Assembly: GCF_001422885.1 (NCBI RefSeq)
Contig: NZ_LMMZ01000003.1
Location: 102,927 to 166,926, forward strand
Length of the DNA stretch: 64,000 nt
Origin: Methylobacterium sp. Leaf104
GTDB taxonomy: Bacteria; Pseudomonadota; Alphaproteobacteria; Rhizobiales; Beijerinckiaceae
Direction: 5' to 3'
Part shown: in pieces, positions 16,862-26,134 of the stretch
How the letters are laid out: each line of letters begins with the position of its first letter
Numbering within the stretch: the first letter of the stretch is position 1
Position numbers and translations under genes: made by a program
Notes under the pieces: model-generated
Told to the model about the DNA's origin: nothing
Database searches by the model: none
The model's input: the letters and a program-made list of their open reading frames with translations, nothing else

Positions 16862-17278
16862 ATGAGTGCCGTGACCGCCATCCCCGCCTCCCCGCCCGCC
16901 GTCGCGCGCGACCACTTCCGGCGTCGCCTTGCGCTGGAGACCGACTGTGCCGACGTGGCATCCGCCCTGGCGTCCGGTCCGCCCGACTTCGTGCTGCTGC
17001 ACGCGGTCGGGTCGGAGGCGGCGTTCCGGCGCCGTCACATCCCGGGCGCCGTACACCTGCCGCACCGCCTGATCACCGCCGAGCGGCTCGCCGCCTGGCC
17101 CACGGACACGCTGTTCGTGGTCTACTGCGCCGGACCGCATTGCAACGGGGCCGACCGGGCGGCCTTGCGGCTCGCCGAGCTCGGCAGACCGGTCAAGCTC
17201 ATGCTCGGCGGGCTCACGGGCTGGGCCGACGAGGGCCTGACCTTTTCCGAAGACCTTTCGCCGATGGGTGAATCCTGA
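16862..17278 (+). CDS. Rhodanese-like domain protein
   Basis: 138 residues, a single rhodanese fold: AAFRRRHIPGAVHLPH for the substrate-entry helix and VVYCAGPHCNGA for the active-site loop with catalytic Cys (second Cys 5 residues on). It could act as a sulfurtransferase or persulfide carrier. I recall FtrA-type regulators being found beside rhodanese genes in other proteobacteria, which supports co-regulation; the physiological acceptor is unknown. Confidence 0.83.
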   Translation: MSAVTAIPASPPAVARDHFRRRLALETDCADVASALASGPPDFVLLHAVGSEAAFRRRHIPGAVHLPHRLITAERLAAWPTDTLFVVYCAGPHCNGADRAALRLAELGRPVKLMLGGLTGWADEGLTFSEDLSPMGES

Positions 17279-17381
17279 AATCGGGCAGCACAGGACGGTC
17301 GGCTCTTCAACCTTCCTTTACCATAGGGAGAACAAAGTTGCCGTCGGGGCGGCGCCTGGGTCCGCCCCCAGCCGGACGGCC

Positions 17382-18479
17382 ATGTTCCTGTTCACCACGC
17401 CTCCCGCCAATGCCCGCGATACCGGTGCCAGCCGGGACCTGGGTACACGCGACGGCGCGGCCGGGCGCGCGGGTGCACAGGGCGGGGTCGTCGAAGCGAT
17501 CCGCGACGGGGCGCAGACCTCCGGCGCGGGCTTCGACTATCTCCTGGCCACGGCGCAGCGGGAATCCTCGCTCGATCCCTCCGCCAAGGCCGCGACCTCC
17601 TCGGCCACCGGGCTGTTCCAATTCATCGAGCAGACCTGGCTCGGCACCATGAAGACCGCCGGGCCCCGGCTCGGCCTCGGGACCTACGCGGACGCGATCA
17701 CCAAGGGGGCCGACGGCACCTATACGGTGAGCGATCCGGCGGCCAAGCAGACCATTCTCGACCTGCGCCGCGATCCCCGCATCGCCGCCACCATGGCGGG
17801 CGCCCTCACCGAGCGGAACCGCGAGGCCCTGACCACGGCCCTCGGGCGCGAACCCACCGGCGGCGACCTCTACGCCGCCCACGTCCTCGGCGCGCGCGGG
17901 GCCGCCGCCCTCATCGCCACGGCACAGGCGAGCCCCGCCCGGGCCGCCGCCCTCGACATGCCGGAAGCGGCCGCCGCCAATCGCGGCCTGTTCTACGACC
18001 GGACCGGGCGTCCGCGCGGCGCGGCCGAACTCTACGCCCACCTCGCCACGGCCCGCGCGGGCACCGCGCCGAGCACGCCCGCCGCCACGATCGCGCTGCC
18101 CGAAGGGACCACCGCCTACGCCTCCCTCAACGAGGGCGGCCTGCGCTCGATGTTCCAGACCGACCCGCGGCAGCAGGGCGGCGTCTCGGCCGGGGTCGCA
18201 CGCCTCTGGCAGGGTCGCGGCGCCGGACAGGAGGCGAGCCGGCCGGAGCCCGCGCGCGCCGCACCGACCTATTTTCCGCGCTCGGACGGCACCGAAGGCA
18301 CGACCGCGTCCCTCGCTGCCCCAACGGTCGCCGCCACCGTCGCACCCGCCGCCACGGCGGCCCTCGTCGGAGCGCCCCTGCCGCCGCGCCGTCCGGCGGA
18401 ATTCGGCCCCTCCGTCCAGCCGGCCCGCGCCGGCGCTCCCCTCGACCTGTCCCTCTTCACGATCCGGAGCGGCTCATGA
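17382..18479 (+). CDS. Lytic-transglycosylase (SLT-like) domain protein
   Basis: 365 residues. A goose-lysozyme-like SLT core at about residues 45-110 reads LLATAQRESSLDPSAKA (catalytic Glu in RES) and ATGLFQFIEQTWLGTM. The remaining 200 residues are low-complexity Ala/Pro-rich sequence ending LSLFTIRSGS. There is no obvious signal peptide. ATG 17382 fits because upstream sequence is not conserved-looking and overlaps the rhodanese end. Its TGA overlaps the DUF2336 ATG. It might open the peptidoglycan locally for an envelope structure; this is inference. Confidence 0.75.
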   Translation: MFLFTTPPANARDTGASRDLGTRDGAAGRAGAQGGVVEAIRDGAQTSGAGFDYLLATAQRESSLDPSAKAATSSATGLFQFIEQTWLGTMKTAGPRLGLGTYADAITKGADGTYTVSDPAAKQTILDLRRDPRIAATMAGALTERNREALTTALGREPTGGDLYAAHVLGARGAAALIATAQASPARAAALDMPEAAAANRGLFYDRTGRPRGAAELYAHLATARAGTAPSTPAATIALPEGTTAYASLNEGGLRSMFQTDPRQQGGVSAGVARLWQGRGAGQEASRPEPARAAPTYFPRSDGTEGTTASLAAPTVAATVAPAATAALVGAPLPPRRPAEFGPSVQPARAGAPLDLSLFTIRSGS

Positions 18480-20125
18480 TCATCCGCCAATTCCTCGCCT
18501 GGACGCAGCACACCTCCGCGGCGCGACGGGCGGAGGCCGCGGGTTCCCTGGCCCGCGCCTATCTCTACGGCGGCCTCGGCGAGGACGTGGCATGGGAGGC
18601 GGAGGCCGCGCTCCTCGCCCTCCTCGACGATCCCTCCAGCCTGGTGCGCCGGGCCCTGGCCGAAGCCTGTGCGGCCTGCGCGAACGCTCCGCGCCCCCTG
18701 ATCGTGGCGTTGGCGGGCGATCAGGCCGAGATCGCCACCCTGGTGCTGGCCCGCTCGCCGGTCCTGAGCGATGCCGACCTCGTCGACGGCGTCGCCATCG
18801 GGTGCGCCGCCGCCCGCCGCGCCATCGCGAGCCGGATCGACCTGTCCCCGGCCGTCGCCGGGGCGCTGGCCGAGATCGCCGAGGCCGAGGCTCTGGTCGT
18901 GCTGGCCCGCAACCGCAACGCACACATCACCACCGGCAGCCTGATGCGGATGGTGGAACGCCACGGCGACGTCGCCGCCCTGCGGGAGGCGGTCCTGGCC
19001 CGGCCCTACCTGCCCCTCGAGGTGCGCCAGAGCGTGACCACGCGCCTCGCCGAATCGCTCTCCGCCTTCGCGGTGTCGTCCGGCTGGCTCACGCCGGCCC
19101 GCAGCGCGCGCGCCAGCCGCGAGGCGCAGGAGCGCACGACCCTGGCCTTCTGCGCCGAGGCCCATCCCGTCGACCTCGCCCGGCTCGTCGCCCACCTCAA
19201 GGCCGACGGCCAGCTCAATGCCGGCCTGCTGCTGCGGGCGATCCTTTCCGGCAACATGGCCTTCGCCGAGACGGCGCTCGCCGACCTCGCCGGTCTCCCG
19301 GTCCGACGGGTGGCCGGGCTGATGCACGATGCCTCGAGCGGCGCCTTCGCGGCCCTCCACCGCAAGGCCGGCCTGCCACCGGTGCTGCTGCCGGCCTTCA
19401 GCGCGGCGCTCTCGGCCTGGCGCGAGGCCGGGCAGGGCGCCATCACCAGCGCCGGGGCGGGCCTGTCGCGCCTGATGATCGAGCGGGCGCTGACCGCTTG
19501 TGAGACGATGCCCTTCGCCGAGGCGCAGAGCGTCATGGCGCTCCTGTCCCGCTTCGAGGCGGAGGCCGCCCGGGACGAGGCGCGAGTGCTCGCCCGCGAA
19601 ATGGCCGCCGAGGCCGAGCGGAGCGAGATCCTGCGGATCGAGCGCGAGATCCTCGACGGCGAGTGGCGAGAGGCTCAGCGTCAGGTCCTCGCGGACTGGG
19701 ACGTACCGCAGGCGGTGGAGACCGCGCCGGACCGAGCGGCCCCCGATGGCGGCGCCGAGAAGGCCGACGAGATTGCGGACGAGAACCCGACCGTGGCGGC
19801 CGTCTCCGCTCCGGAAGACCTGCCGACGACGGAACATCTGCCGACGGTGACGGACCTGTCGGTTCCGGAGGCGCCGGTGGAAGCGGACGCCGTCGCGGTC
19901 GCCGAAAGTCTGGCCGCCGTTCCGGCCGAGGCACCGGCCGAGGCCGAGGCGACCCGCACCGATCCGGTGGGCCTGATCCTCGACGGTCTCTCCGACGCGC
20001 TGCTCGCCGAGTTCGAGGGCAGCCGCGCGCGCAACCGCGCGCTCGCCACGGAGGTCGTGCTCGATGCGATCCCCGAGGCGCTGATCGCGAGCTACCGCGA
20101 GGACCGGGCGCGGCTCGCCGCCTGA
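18476..20125 (+). CDS. DUF2336 domain protein
   Basis: 549 residues. Residues 1-370 are alpha-helical and repeat-like, matching DUF2336 (HEAT-like: ALLDDPSSLVRRALAEACA, VLARSPVLSDADLV, LVVLARNRNAHIT). An acidic Pro/Val-rich linker (about 420-500) leads to a short C-terminal helix. The function of DUF2336 is unknown; in alphaproteobacteria such genes often lie near motility or signalling genes. The 4-bp ATGA overlap with the transglycosylase gene points to a functional pair. Confidence 0.8.
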   Translation: MIIRQFLAWTQHTSAARRAEAAGSLARAYLYGGLGEDVAWEAEAALLALLDDPSSLVRRALAEACAACANAPRPLIVALAGDQAEIATLVLARSPVLSDADLVDGVAIGCAAARRAIASRIDLSPAVAGALAEIAEAEALVVLARNRNAHITTGSLMRMVERHGDVAALREAVLARPYLPLEVRQSVTTRLAESLSAFAVSSGWLTPARSARASREAQERTTLAFCAEAHPVDLARLVAHLKADGQLNAGLLLRAILSGNMAFAETALADLAGLPVRRVAGLMHDASSGAFAALHRKAGLPPVLLPAFSAALSAWREAGQGAITSAGAGLSRLMIERALTACETMPFAEAQSVMALLSRFEAEAARDEARVLAREMAAEAERSEILRIEREILDGEWREAQRQVLADWDVPQAVETAPDRAAPDGGAEKADEIADENPTVAAVSAPEDLPTTEHLPTVTDLSVPEAPVEADAVAVAESLAAVPAEAPAEAEATRTDPVGLILDGLSDALLAEFEGSRARNRALATEVVLDAIPEALIASYREDRARLAA

Positions 20126-20139
20126 CCGGCGATCAGCCG
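20111..20139. terminator. Two-tier hairpin at the DUF2336/nadK convergence
   Basis: Outer arms 20111-20115/20135-20139 and inner arms 20116-20120/20127-20131. The DUF2336 TGA is in the loop and the nadK stop in a bulge. It probably ends transcripts from both sides. Confidence 0.45.
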
Positions 20140-20903
20140 AACTGCTCGCGCAGGATACGCTCGTCGAGGCTGTGGCCGGGGTCGTGCAGCAGGGTCAGGT
20201 TGGTAGCATGGTCGAGCCAGGTCTCCACCGTGCAGACCCGCCGGAACTCGGTGTGGTCGGCGACCGCCGCCACTGGCCGGTGCGCGGCGTCGAGCACCTC
20301 GATGAGGATGCGGGCATAATCCGGCAGCAGGGCCCCGTGCCAGCGCCGGGGCCGAAAGGCCGAGATCGGCGTCAGGGCCAGGAGCCGGGCGTTGAGGGGC
20401 AGGATCGGACCGCCCACCGACAGGTTGTAGGCGGTGGACCCGGCCGGGGTCGCCGCGAGCACGCCGTCCGCGATGAGCTCCGGCAGGCGGACATGGCCGT
20501 CGACCGAGATCCGCAGCTTGGCGGTCTGGTGCGTCTGGCGCAACATGTAGACCTCGTTCAGGGCACGGGCCTGATGCCGGCGCCCCTCGGTGTCCACGGC
20601 TTCCATCATCAGCGGGTGGATGATGCTGCGCTTGGTGCTCTCCAGGCGCTCGATCAGACCGTCCTCGCGGAACTCGTTCATGAGGAAGCCGACGGTGCCG
20701 CGATTCATGCCGTAGATCGGCTTCCCGGCATGCATGAAGCGGTGCAAGGTCTGGAGCATCAGCCCGTCGCCGCCCAGCGCCACCACCACGTCCGCCTCGT
20801 CGGGCGGCACGTGGTCGTAGCGGCGCATCAGGGTCGCGGCCGCCTGGCGGGCGTCCTCCGTGGGACTCGCGACGAAGGCGAGCCGTTCGAAACGCCGGGC
20901 CAT
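20133..20903 (-). CDS. nadK: NAD kinase
   Basis: 256 residues, short form typical of alphaproteobacteria. Diagnostic motifs: VVALGGDGLMLQTLH (GGDG, ATP/NAD binding), YGMNRGTVGFLMN, ADGVLAATPAGSTAYNLSVGGPI. It phosphorylates NAD to NADP with ATP or polyphosphate in the cytosol. ATG 20903 begins MARRFERLAFVAS; longer frames add a basic, unconserved tail. Confidence 0.93.
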   Translation of the reverse strand: MARRFERLAFVASPTEDARQAAATLMRRYDHVPPDEADVVVALGGDGLMLQTLHRFMHAGKPIYGMNRGTVGFLMNEFREDGLIERLESTKRSIIHPLMMEAVDTEGRRHQARALNEVYMLRQTHQTAKLRISVDGHVRLPELIADGVLAATPAGSTAYNLSVGGPILPLNARLLALTPISAFRPRRWHGALLPDYARILIEVLDAAHRPVAAVADHTEFRRVCTVETWLDHATNLTLLHDPGHSLDERILREQFG

Positions 20904-21039
20904 GGGCTCACATCCGCCTTGCCGACCACCTTGCCGACGCGGAGCATTCGCTCCAGCGTCCCGATTCCAGTCCTGCCGGCGTTCCCGCCGGCCCGTTCCC
21001 GCCGGTGGAACGGCAGAGCCCTGGTCGGAGACCCATAGC

Positions 21040-21372
21040 ATGGAGCGGCCGCTTCTCGTCTACACCACCTTCCCGGATGCCGGCACCGCCCTGAAAGTCG
21101 GAGAGGCGCTGGTGCGGCTGCGCCTCGCCGCCTGCGTCAACGTCCTGCCGGGGATGCTCTCCGTCTACGCCTGGAAGGGCGCGGTGGAGCACGGATCCGA
21201 GGTCGTCGCGATCCTGAAGAGCCGGGAGGGCCTGGCGGAATCCCTGAGCGAAGCCCTGAAGGCCCGCCACCCCTACGAGACGCCGATCATCCTGCACCTG
21301 CCCGTGGCGGGGGCCGACCCCGACACCGCGGCCTGGATCGCGGCAGAGACTCAAGGGCCACCGATCGGGTAG
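21040..21372 (+). CDS. cutA: Divalent-cation tolerance protein CutA
   Basis: 110 residues, full CutA1 length. Family features: LLVYTTFPDAGTALKVG, AACVNVLPGMLSVYAWKGAVE, HPYETPII. CutA is a trimeric PII-like protein of uncertain function, linked to copper tolerance. Its last 22 bp overlap, antisense, the end of the glycosyltransferase gene. Confidence 0.93.
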   Translation: MERPLLVYTTFPDAGTALKVGEALVRLRLAACVNVLPGMLSVYAWKGAVEHGSEVVAILKSREGLAESLSEALKARHPYETPIILHLPVAGADPDTAAWIAAETQGPPIG

Positions 21373-22481
21373 CTCCGACCCTTCCACAGGGGCGTGCCGC
21401 TGCCCTTGCGCCGGAGGAGGGCGTTCCACTGGATCGCCAGGGCGACGAGGACCGTCGCCGGATGTAGGAGAATCGTCCCCAGGGGCTCGCGGGTGACGAG
21501 CGTGATCGCGGCCCGGGTCGCCAGGGAGGCGAGGGCGGCCGCGAAGGCCAGGAACACGGCATGGCCGGAACCGAGACCGAAGAGACCCGCCAGCAGGAGG
21601 AGCCACGGGAGCACGTGTCCGCCGGCCAGCAGCAGGGTCCAGACCGGCAGGGCCCGCGGCGTCGCCATGCCCTCGTGGGCGTTCTTCGAGAAGCCGGCCC
21701 AGCTCTGGTCGAAGCCGCGGTACATCCGGCAGGTCGCCAGGGCGTGCCCGGCGACGAGATCGGTCCGGTAGCCGGCCTGGCGGAAGCGGCGCGGCAGCAC
21801 GACGCCGTCGTGCAGGCTGCCGCGCACGGCGCCGTGGCCACCGATCGCCGCATAGGCCTCGCGCCCGACGAGGACGAGCTGGCCGCAGGCGGCCCCGAGG
21901 CTGGGGCGCAGGGACGCCCGCATCATCGCCATCGGCAGGTAGCCGAGGAGGAGGAAGTTGATCATCGGCACCGTCAGGCGCTCGCCCAGCGAGCCCATGT
22001 TCTGGCGCGGCACGCCGCTGACCAGAGCGCTCCCGGTCCGTCGCGCATGGGCGGCGAGGGAGGCCGCCGCCGCCGGTGCGAGGCTCACATCCGCATCGAC
22101 GAACAGGAGATGTGTCCCGGTCGCGGCCTCGGCCAGGCGCGCGCAGGCGTGGTTCTTCCCCGTCCAGCCCTCGGGCAGGGGCGGGATGGGAACGAGGCGC
22201 AGGCGCGGATCCTCGTCGGCGATGGCGGAGACGATGGCGGCGGTATCATCGGTGGAATGGTCGTCGCCGACGAGAACCTCGAGGGTGACCCCGGCGCTGC
22301 CGAGGGCCGCCCGCACCGTCGCGGCGATCACCGCGGCCTCGTTGCGGGCCGGGATCAGCACCGAGACCCGGGCCCGGACATCGAGGTCCGGCTCCGGCGT
22401 GCGCAGGATCGAGAGGTTCACCCAGGCGACGAGGGCGGGCAGCGCCGCGCAGGCCAGGGCCAGGATCGCGAGACCGAGCAT
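21351..22481 (-). CDS. Family 2 glycosyltransferase, CrtQ-like, last gene of the carotenoid operon
   Basis: 376 residues. N-terminal membrane segment, then a GT-A domain (VSVLIPARNEA, VLVGDDHSTDDT, LLFVDADVSL, then GVPRQN), and three C-terminal membrane helices. This layout resembles staphylococcal CrtQ, which glucosylates a C30 carotenoid acid, and hopanoid-associated HpnB. Neighbours favour CrtQ. Its ATG overlaps the acyltransferase stop (ATGA). Confidence 0.75.
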   Translation of the reverse strand: MLGLAILALACAALPALVAWVNLSILRTPEPDLDVRARVSVLIPARNEAAVIAATVRAALGSAGVTLEVLVGDDHSTDDTAAIVSAIADEDPRLRLVPIPPLPEGWTGKNHACARLAEAATGTHLLFVDADVSLAPAAAASLAAHARRTGSALVSGVPRQNMGSLGERLTVPMINFLLLGYLPMAMMRASLRPSLGAACGQLVLVGREAYAAIGGHGAVRGSLHDGVVLPRRFRQAGYRTDLVAGHALATCRMYRGFDQSWAGFSKNAHEGMATPRALPVWTLLLAGGHVLPWLLLLAGLFGLGSGHAVFLAFAAALASLATRAAITLVTREPLGTILLHPATVLVALAIQWNALLRRKGSGTPLWKGRSYPIGGP

Positions 22482-23281
22482 CACGGAACCGGATCTCCCT
22501 TCTGGCGGTGGGCCGGCTCGAAGCGCCGCCCCGCGAGGACCGCGCCGAGACGCCGCCAGAGATCGTAGATCCCGCCGATCCCCTTGGCACCGGACGCGAG
22601 CGGCGTGAAGCGCCCCGCCTCGCGCGAGACCACGTCGGCGCTCAAGGCGTCGAGGGTCGCGGTCAGCTCCGCCTCCATCCGGGCGAGCCGCTCCGGCCGG
22701 GGCAGGGCGAGGAGGGCGGCCCCAGTCACGGGCGTGCCGAAGGCCGCGAAGGCCTCGCCGCCGCGCTCTTCCCAGAAGGCGTATTCGAGGGCCAGCGGCA
22801 CGAACAGCGCGTCGGGGGCGATCTCGGGCAGGCGGCCGACGCCGGCGCGCAGGCCGAGCGGCCGGGCACGGACGTCCTGGAAGCGCCCCTGCGCGGTGAT
22901 CCAGATCATCCGGTTCGGCGCCGCCAGGATTCGCCGCGTCGCCTTCAGGAACTGAGCCGCGCCGCGGGCCGATTCGAGGTCTACCGCGAAGGCACCCATC
23001 CGGGCGAAGACCGCGTATTTCTCCAGCATCCGCGCGTCGAACGGTGCGTAGCTCTCGCGGCGGGGAAACAGCCGCCCGGCGAGCAGGATGACCACGGCGG
23101 CGTCCCACCAAGCCGGATGGTTGCAGTAGACCACGACCGGGCCGGGATGGTCGGCGCAGGCCGGCACGCCCCAGCGGGCGAGCCGCAGGGCGTTGAGGTG
23201 GCGTCGCACGTAGCGGTCGAAATACCCGACCATGAACCGCCACAGGGCGGGCGACCGGGCGGGGCCGTCCTCGCGGGACAT
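22481..23281 (-). CDS. PlsC-like acyltransferase, possible CrtO counterpart
   Basis: 266 residues of the lysophospholipid-acyltransferase superfamily: block I is VVYCNHPAWWDAAVV (H-x4-D) near residue 50, block III resembles MIWITAQGRFQD. It could acylate the sugar of a glycosylated carotenoid, as CrtO does in staphyloxanthin synthesis; CrtO itself is not closely PlsC-like, so this is an analogy. It sits 10 bp after the CrtN-type gene and overlaps the glycosyltransferase start by 4 bp. Confidence 0.75.
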   Translation of the reverse strand: MSREDGPARSPALWRFMVGYFDRYVRRHLNALRLARWGVPACADHPGPVVVYCNHPAWWDAAVVILLAGRLFPRRESYAPFDARMLEKYAVFARMGAFAVDLESARGAAQFLKATRRILAAPNRMIWITAQGRFQDVRARPLGLRAGVGRLPEIAPDALFVPLALEYAFWEERGGEAFAAFGTPVTGAALLALPRPERLARMEAELTATLDALSADVVSREAGRFTPLASGAKGIGGIYDLWRRLGAVLAGRRFEPAHRQKGDPVP

Positions 23282-23291
23282 GGGACGGCCC

Positions 23292-24818
23292 TCAGGCGCT
23301 GGCGCGCTCCTCGCCCCGGGCATCGGTGTCGAGGGCATCCGCCGCGATCCAGCCCGACATCATCACCATCGGCATGCCCGGGCCCGGATGGGCCGCGCCG
23401 CCGGCGAGGTAGAGGCCGCGCACCTGCCGCGAGCGATTGCCCGGCTTGAACGCGCCCATGAACTTGCCGTGCGAGGCGAGGCCGTAGATCGCGCCGTTGA
23501 GCACCTTGTAACGCTCGTGGATGTCCTGTGGTGTGAGGTGGCGCTCGACGACGATGCGCTCCTCGAGGTCCGGCATGTTGGCGGTGCGTTTGAGCTTGTC
23601 GAGGATGACCTGCCGGTAGGCCGGGAACATCTTCGACCAGTCGTGGTGCGGGCGGAGATAGGGCGTGTGGACGAGGACGTAGAGCGCCTCGCCGCCCTCG
23701 GGCGCCACCGATGGGTCGGTGGAGGAGGGCGCCGCGAGGTAGGCGGTCGGGTCCGGGGCCGGCTCGCCTTTGTGGTAGATGTAGTCGAACTCCTCTTCCG
23801 GGTCGCGGGAGAAGACGAAGTCGTGGTGGTTCAGGTGCTCGTAGCGCTTGTTCAGCCCGAGATAGAGCACCACGCCGGAGCAGGCCGGCTCGAAGCTCTT
23901 CTTCTCGTAGGACTTGCCGACGTCGCCGCCCACGAGTTCCCGATAGGTGCGCACCGAATCCATGTTCGAGATCACGGCGTCGAACGGGGTGACGCCGGAC
24001 GCGGTCCGCACGCCCTTGACCACGCCCTGCTCGATGGCGAGGCCGGAGACCTCGTCGCCGGGCCGCAGGGTGGCGCCGAGTTCGGAAGCCAGCTTGGTCA
24101 GGGCCTCGGCCACCGCGCGGGTTCCGCCCATCGGATACCAGACCCCCTCGGCGGTCTGCATGTGCGCGATAGCGCAGAGCACGGCCGGGGCGCCGTAGGG
24201 CGAGGAACCCACATACTGCACGAAGTGGTCGAGCATCTGCGCGAGACGCGCATCCTTCACCTTCGACCGGATGGTGCCAGCAACCGACGAGCCCATGCGC
24301 AGGGACAGCACGTCCCGCAGGGTGCCGGGATTCATGTTGGCGCGGATGTTGATCGTGTCGAACAGGTCCTCGACCGGCTTCCAGAAGAAGAACTTGTTCG
24401 AGACGTCGTGCAGGTGCTCGGAGATCTCGAGGAACTTCTTGTAGCCCTCGCCGGCGCCGATGCCGGGGGCGAAGCGCTCCATGTCGGCGGCCATGGTCGG
24501 CACATCGGCCATCAGGTCGAGCTGGGTGTCGTCGTCGAAGAAGCAGCGCCATTGCGGATCGAGACGGCGCAGGTCCAGGTAGTCGTGGATGTTGCGCCCG
24601 GCCTCCTGGAAGATGCGCTCCAGCACCTTCGGCACCGTGAGGATGGTCGGCCCCATGTCGAACCGGAAGCCGCCCTCGTGCAGGACTGCGGCCTTGCCGC
24701 CGAGCCAATCGTTCTTGTCGTAGAGCGTGACGTTGTGGCCGCGCGCGGCGCTCACGCAGGCAGCCGCCAGGCCGCCCAACCCTGCGCCGACGACGGCGAC
24801 CGAAGACCCAGCCCGCAT
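23292..24818 (-). CDS. CrtI/CrtN-type carotenoid desaturase or oxidase (first of two)
   Basis: 508 residues. N-terminal FAD motif VAVVGAGLGGLAAA, then WLGGKAA and FRFDMGPTILT; C-terminal LYLAGGAAHPGPGMPMVMMSG is the carotenoid-desaturase signature. In Methylobacterium the pigments are C30, squalene-derived; CrtN (dehydrogenation) and CrtP (terminal oxidation) homologues look alike, and sequence inspection does not tell which this is. ATG 24818 with GGAG about 10 nt upstream. Confidence 0.83.
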   Translation of the reverse strand: MRAGSSVAVVGAGLGGLAAACVSAARGHNVTLYDKNDWLGGKAAVLHEGGFRFDMGPTILTVPKVLERIFQEAGRNIHDYLDLRRLDPQWRCFFDDDTQLDLMADVPTMAADMERFAPGIGAGEGYKKFLEISEHLHDVSNKFFFWKPVEDLFDTINIRANMNPGTLRDVLSLRMGSSVAGTIRSKVKDARLAQMLDHFVQYVGSSPYGAPAVLCAIAHMQTAEGVWYPMGGTRAVAEALTKLASELGATLRPGDEVSGLAIEQGVVKGVRTASGVTPFDAVISNMDSVRTYRELVGGDVGKSYEKKSFEPACSGVVLYLGLNKRYEHLNHHDFVFSRDPEEEFDYIYHKGEPAPDPTAYLAAPSSTDPSVAPEGGEALYVLVHTPYLRPHHDWSKMFPAYRQVILDKLKRTANMPDLEERIVVERHLTPQDIHERYKVLNGAIYGLASHGKFMGAFKPGNRSRQVRGLYLAGGAAHPGPGMPMVMMSGWIAADALDTDARGEERASA

Positions 24819-24940
24819 GTTCGTGTCACTCCCCGGGCCGGTCCGAAAGCCCTTACCCTGCATGAAGCTAGACCGGATGGCCGCGCGGTCAACGCGCTAA
24901 CCGGTCGCGGCGCGGAGACGCCGCCTTCGCCCGCACCATC

Positions 24941-26134
24941 CTAGATCGTTCGCCGCGACACCAGCCCCAGCGCCATCCCCAAGCCCACCACCGTCACGGC
25001 GGCCATCACGCCCCAGGCGGGCAGGGCGGCGGCCCAGCCCTCGCTGAGGGCGTTCTGGTAGGCCTCGATGGCCCAGGCATTGGGGGTGAGCCAACCGGCC
25101 TCCTGCAGCCAGGGCGGCATCAGGAAGCGGGGCACCATGCTGCCGCCCACCGCCGAGAGGAGCAGGACGCCGAAGGTCGCCGCCAGGTGCGCCTGCTGAC
25201 GGGTCGCGGAGGCCGCGCAGGCGGCCAGCGCGAGGCCGGCCGCCATGGCCGAGACCAGGAGGGAGGTCACCAGCCAAGCGCCCGCGTGAGGCAGGATGTC
25301 GACCCCGTGCAGGATGGCGGCGGCGGTGAAGATCAGCCCGGCCTGGACGAGGCCCTGGCCCACCAAGAACAGGAACTTGCCGAGCACCACCACACTGAGC
25401 CCGCCGGGGCCCGCCATCAGCCGGTCGGCGAGGCCGGACTGGCGCTCGTCGACGAGGGACAGGGCGCCCTGCATGGCGGCGAAGAGCAGGAACACCGCCG
25501 TGATCGCCCCCGCATAGTAGCTGACACGGTCGTTCGTGGCGCCCGAGGCGGTGCTGCGCCGCTCCACCAGGGACGCGAAGGCGAAGGGCTCCTTGCGGGC
25601 GCGCTGTTCGGCGAAGGCGGAGTTGAGGAAGGCGCGCTCGTCCGGGCCGATCTTGCCCGAGCGCTCCACGTCGGCGACGATCCGGGCCAGGACCACGTCG
25701 GGCAGGGCCTCGTTGAGGACGCGCTGGAGTTGTCCGAGAGCGATCGGGGTGGCCAGGGCCTTGGCGGGGTTCTCGATCAGCACCACGGGCTGGTCGGCAC
25801 GGGTCGAGCCGGCATCGAGGTCGCCGCGCAGCACCAGGGCCACATCGACCTCGCCGCGGCGCACCGCCGCGACGGCGCCGTCGAGGTCGGCGGCGGAGAG
25901 CCGCCCGACGCGCAGGGACGGATCCGCCTCCAGGGCCTGCATCAGGCGCTGCGTCGTCGCCGTCCGGGCCAGATCGAGGAGGCCGGCATGGATGCGGATG
26001 CGGTCGCCCAGCGCCCCCGAGAAGATCGCGGCGAAGATCGTGAAGATCACGGTGGGCAGCACGAAGGCCATGACCAGGGCGGCGCGATCGCGCATCAGGC
26101 CGAGCAGCATCACGCGGAAGGCGGCGGAGATCAT
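24941..26134 (-). CDS. ABC-2-type transporter permease
   Basis: 397 residues. One N-terminal membrane helix (about 10-35), a large extracytoplasmic domain (about 35-185), then five C-terminal helices including the ABC-2 hallmark segment [16 protein letters not shown]. This is the exporter-type fold for lipids or drugs, not an importer. ATGA overlap with the ATPase gene. Its place between two carotenoid genes suggests the operon product or an intermediate is moved; substrate not shown. Confidence 0.82.
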   Translation of the reverse strand: MISAAFRVMLLGLMRDRAALVMAFVLPTVIFTIFAAIFSGALGDRIRIHAGLLDLARTATTQRLMQALEADPSLRVGRLSAADLDGAVAAVRRGEVDVALVLRGDLDAGSTRADQPVVLIENPAKALATPIALGQLQRVLNEALPDVVLARIVADVERSGKIGPDERAFLNSAFAEQRARKEPFAFASLVERRSTASGATNDRVSYYAGAITAVFLLFAAMQGALSLVDERQSGLADRLMAGPGGLSVVVLGKFLFLVGQGLVQAGLIFTAAAILHGVDILPHAGAWLVTSLLVSAMAAGLALAACAASATRQQAHLAATFGVLLLSAVGGSMVPRFLMPPWLQEAGWLTPNAWAIEAYQNALSEGWAAALPAWGVMAAVTVVGLGMALGLVSRRTI

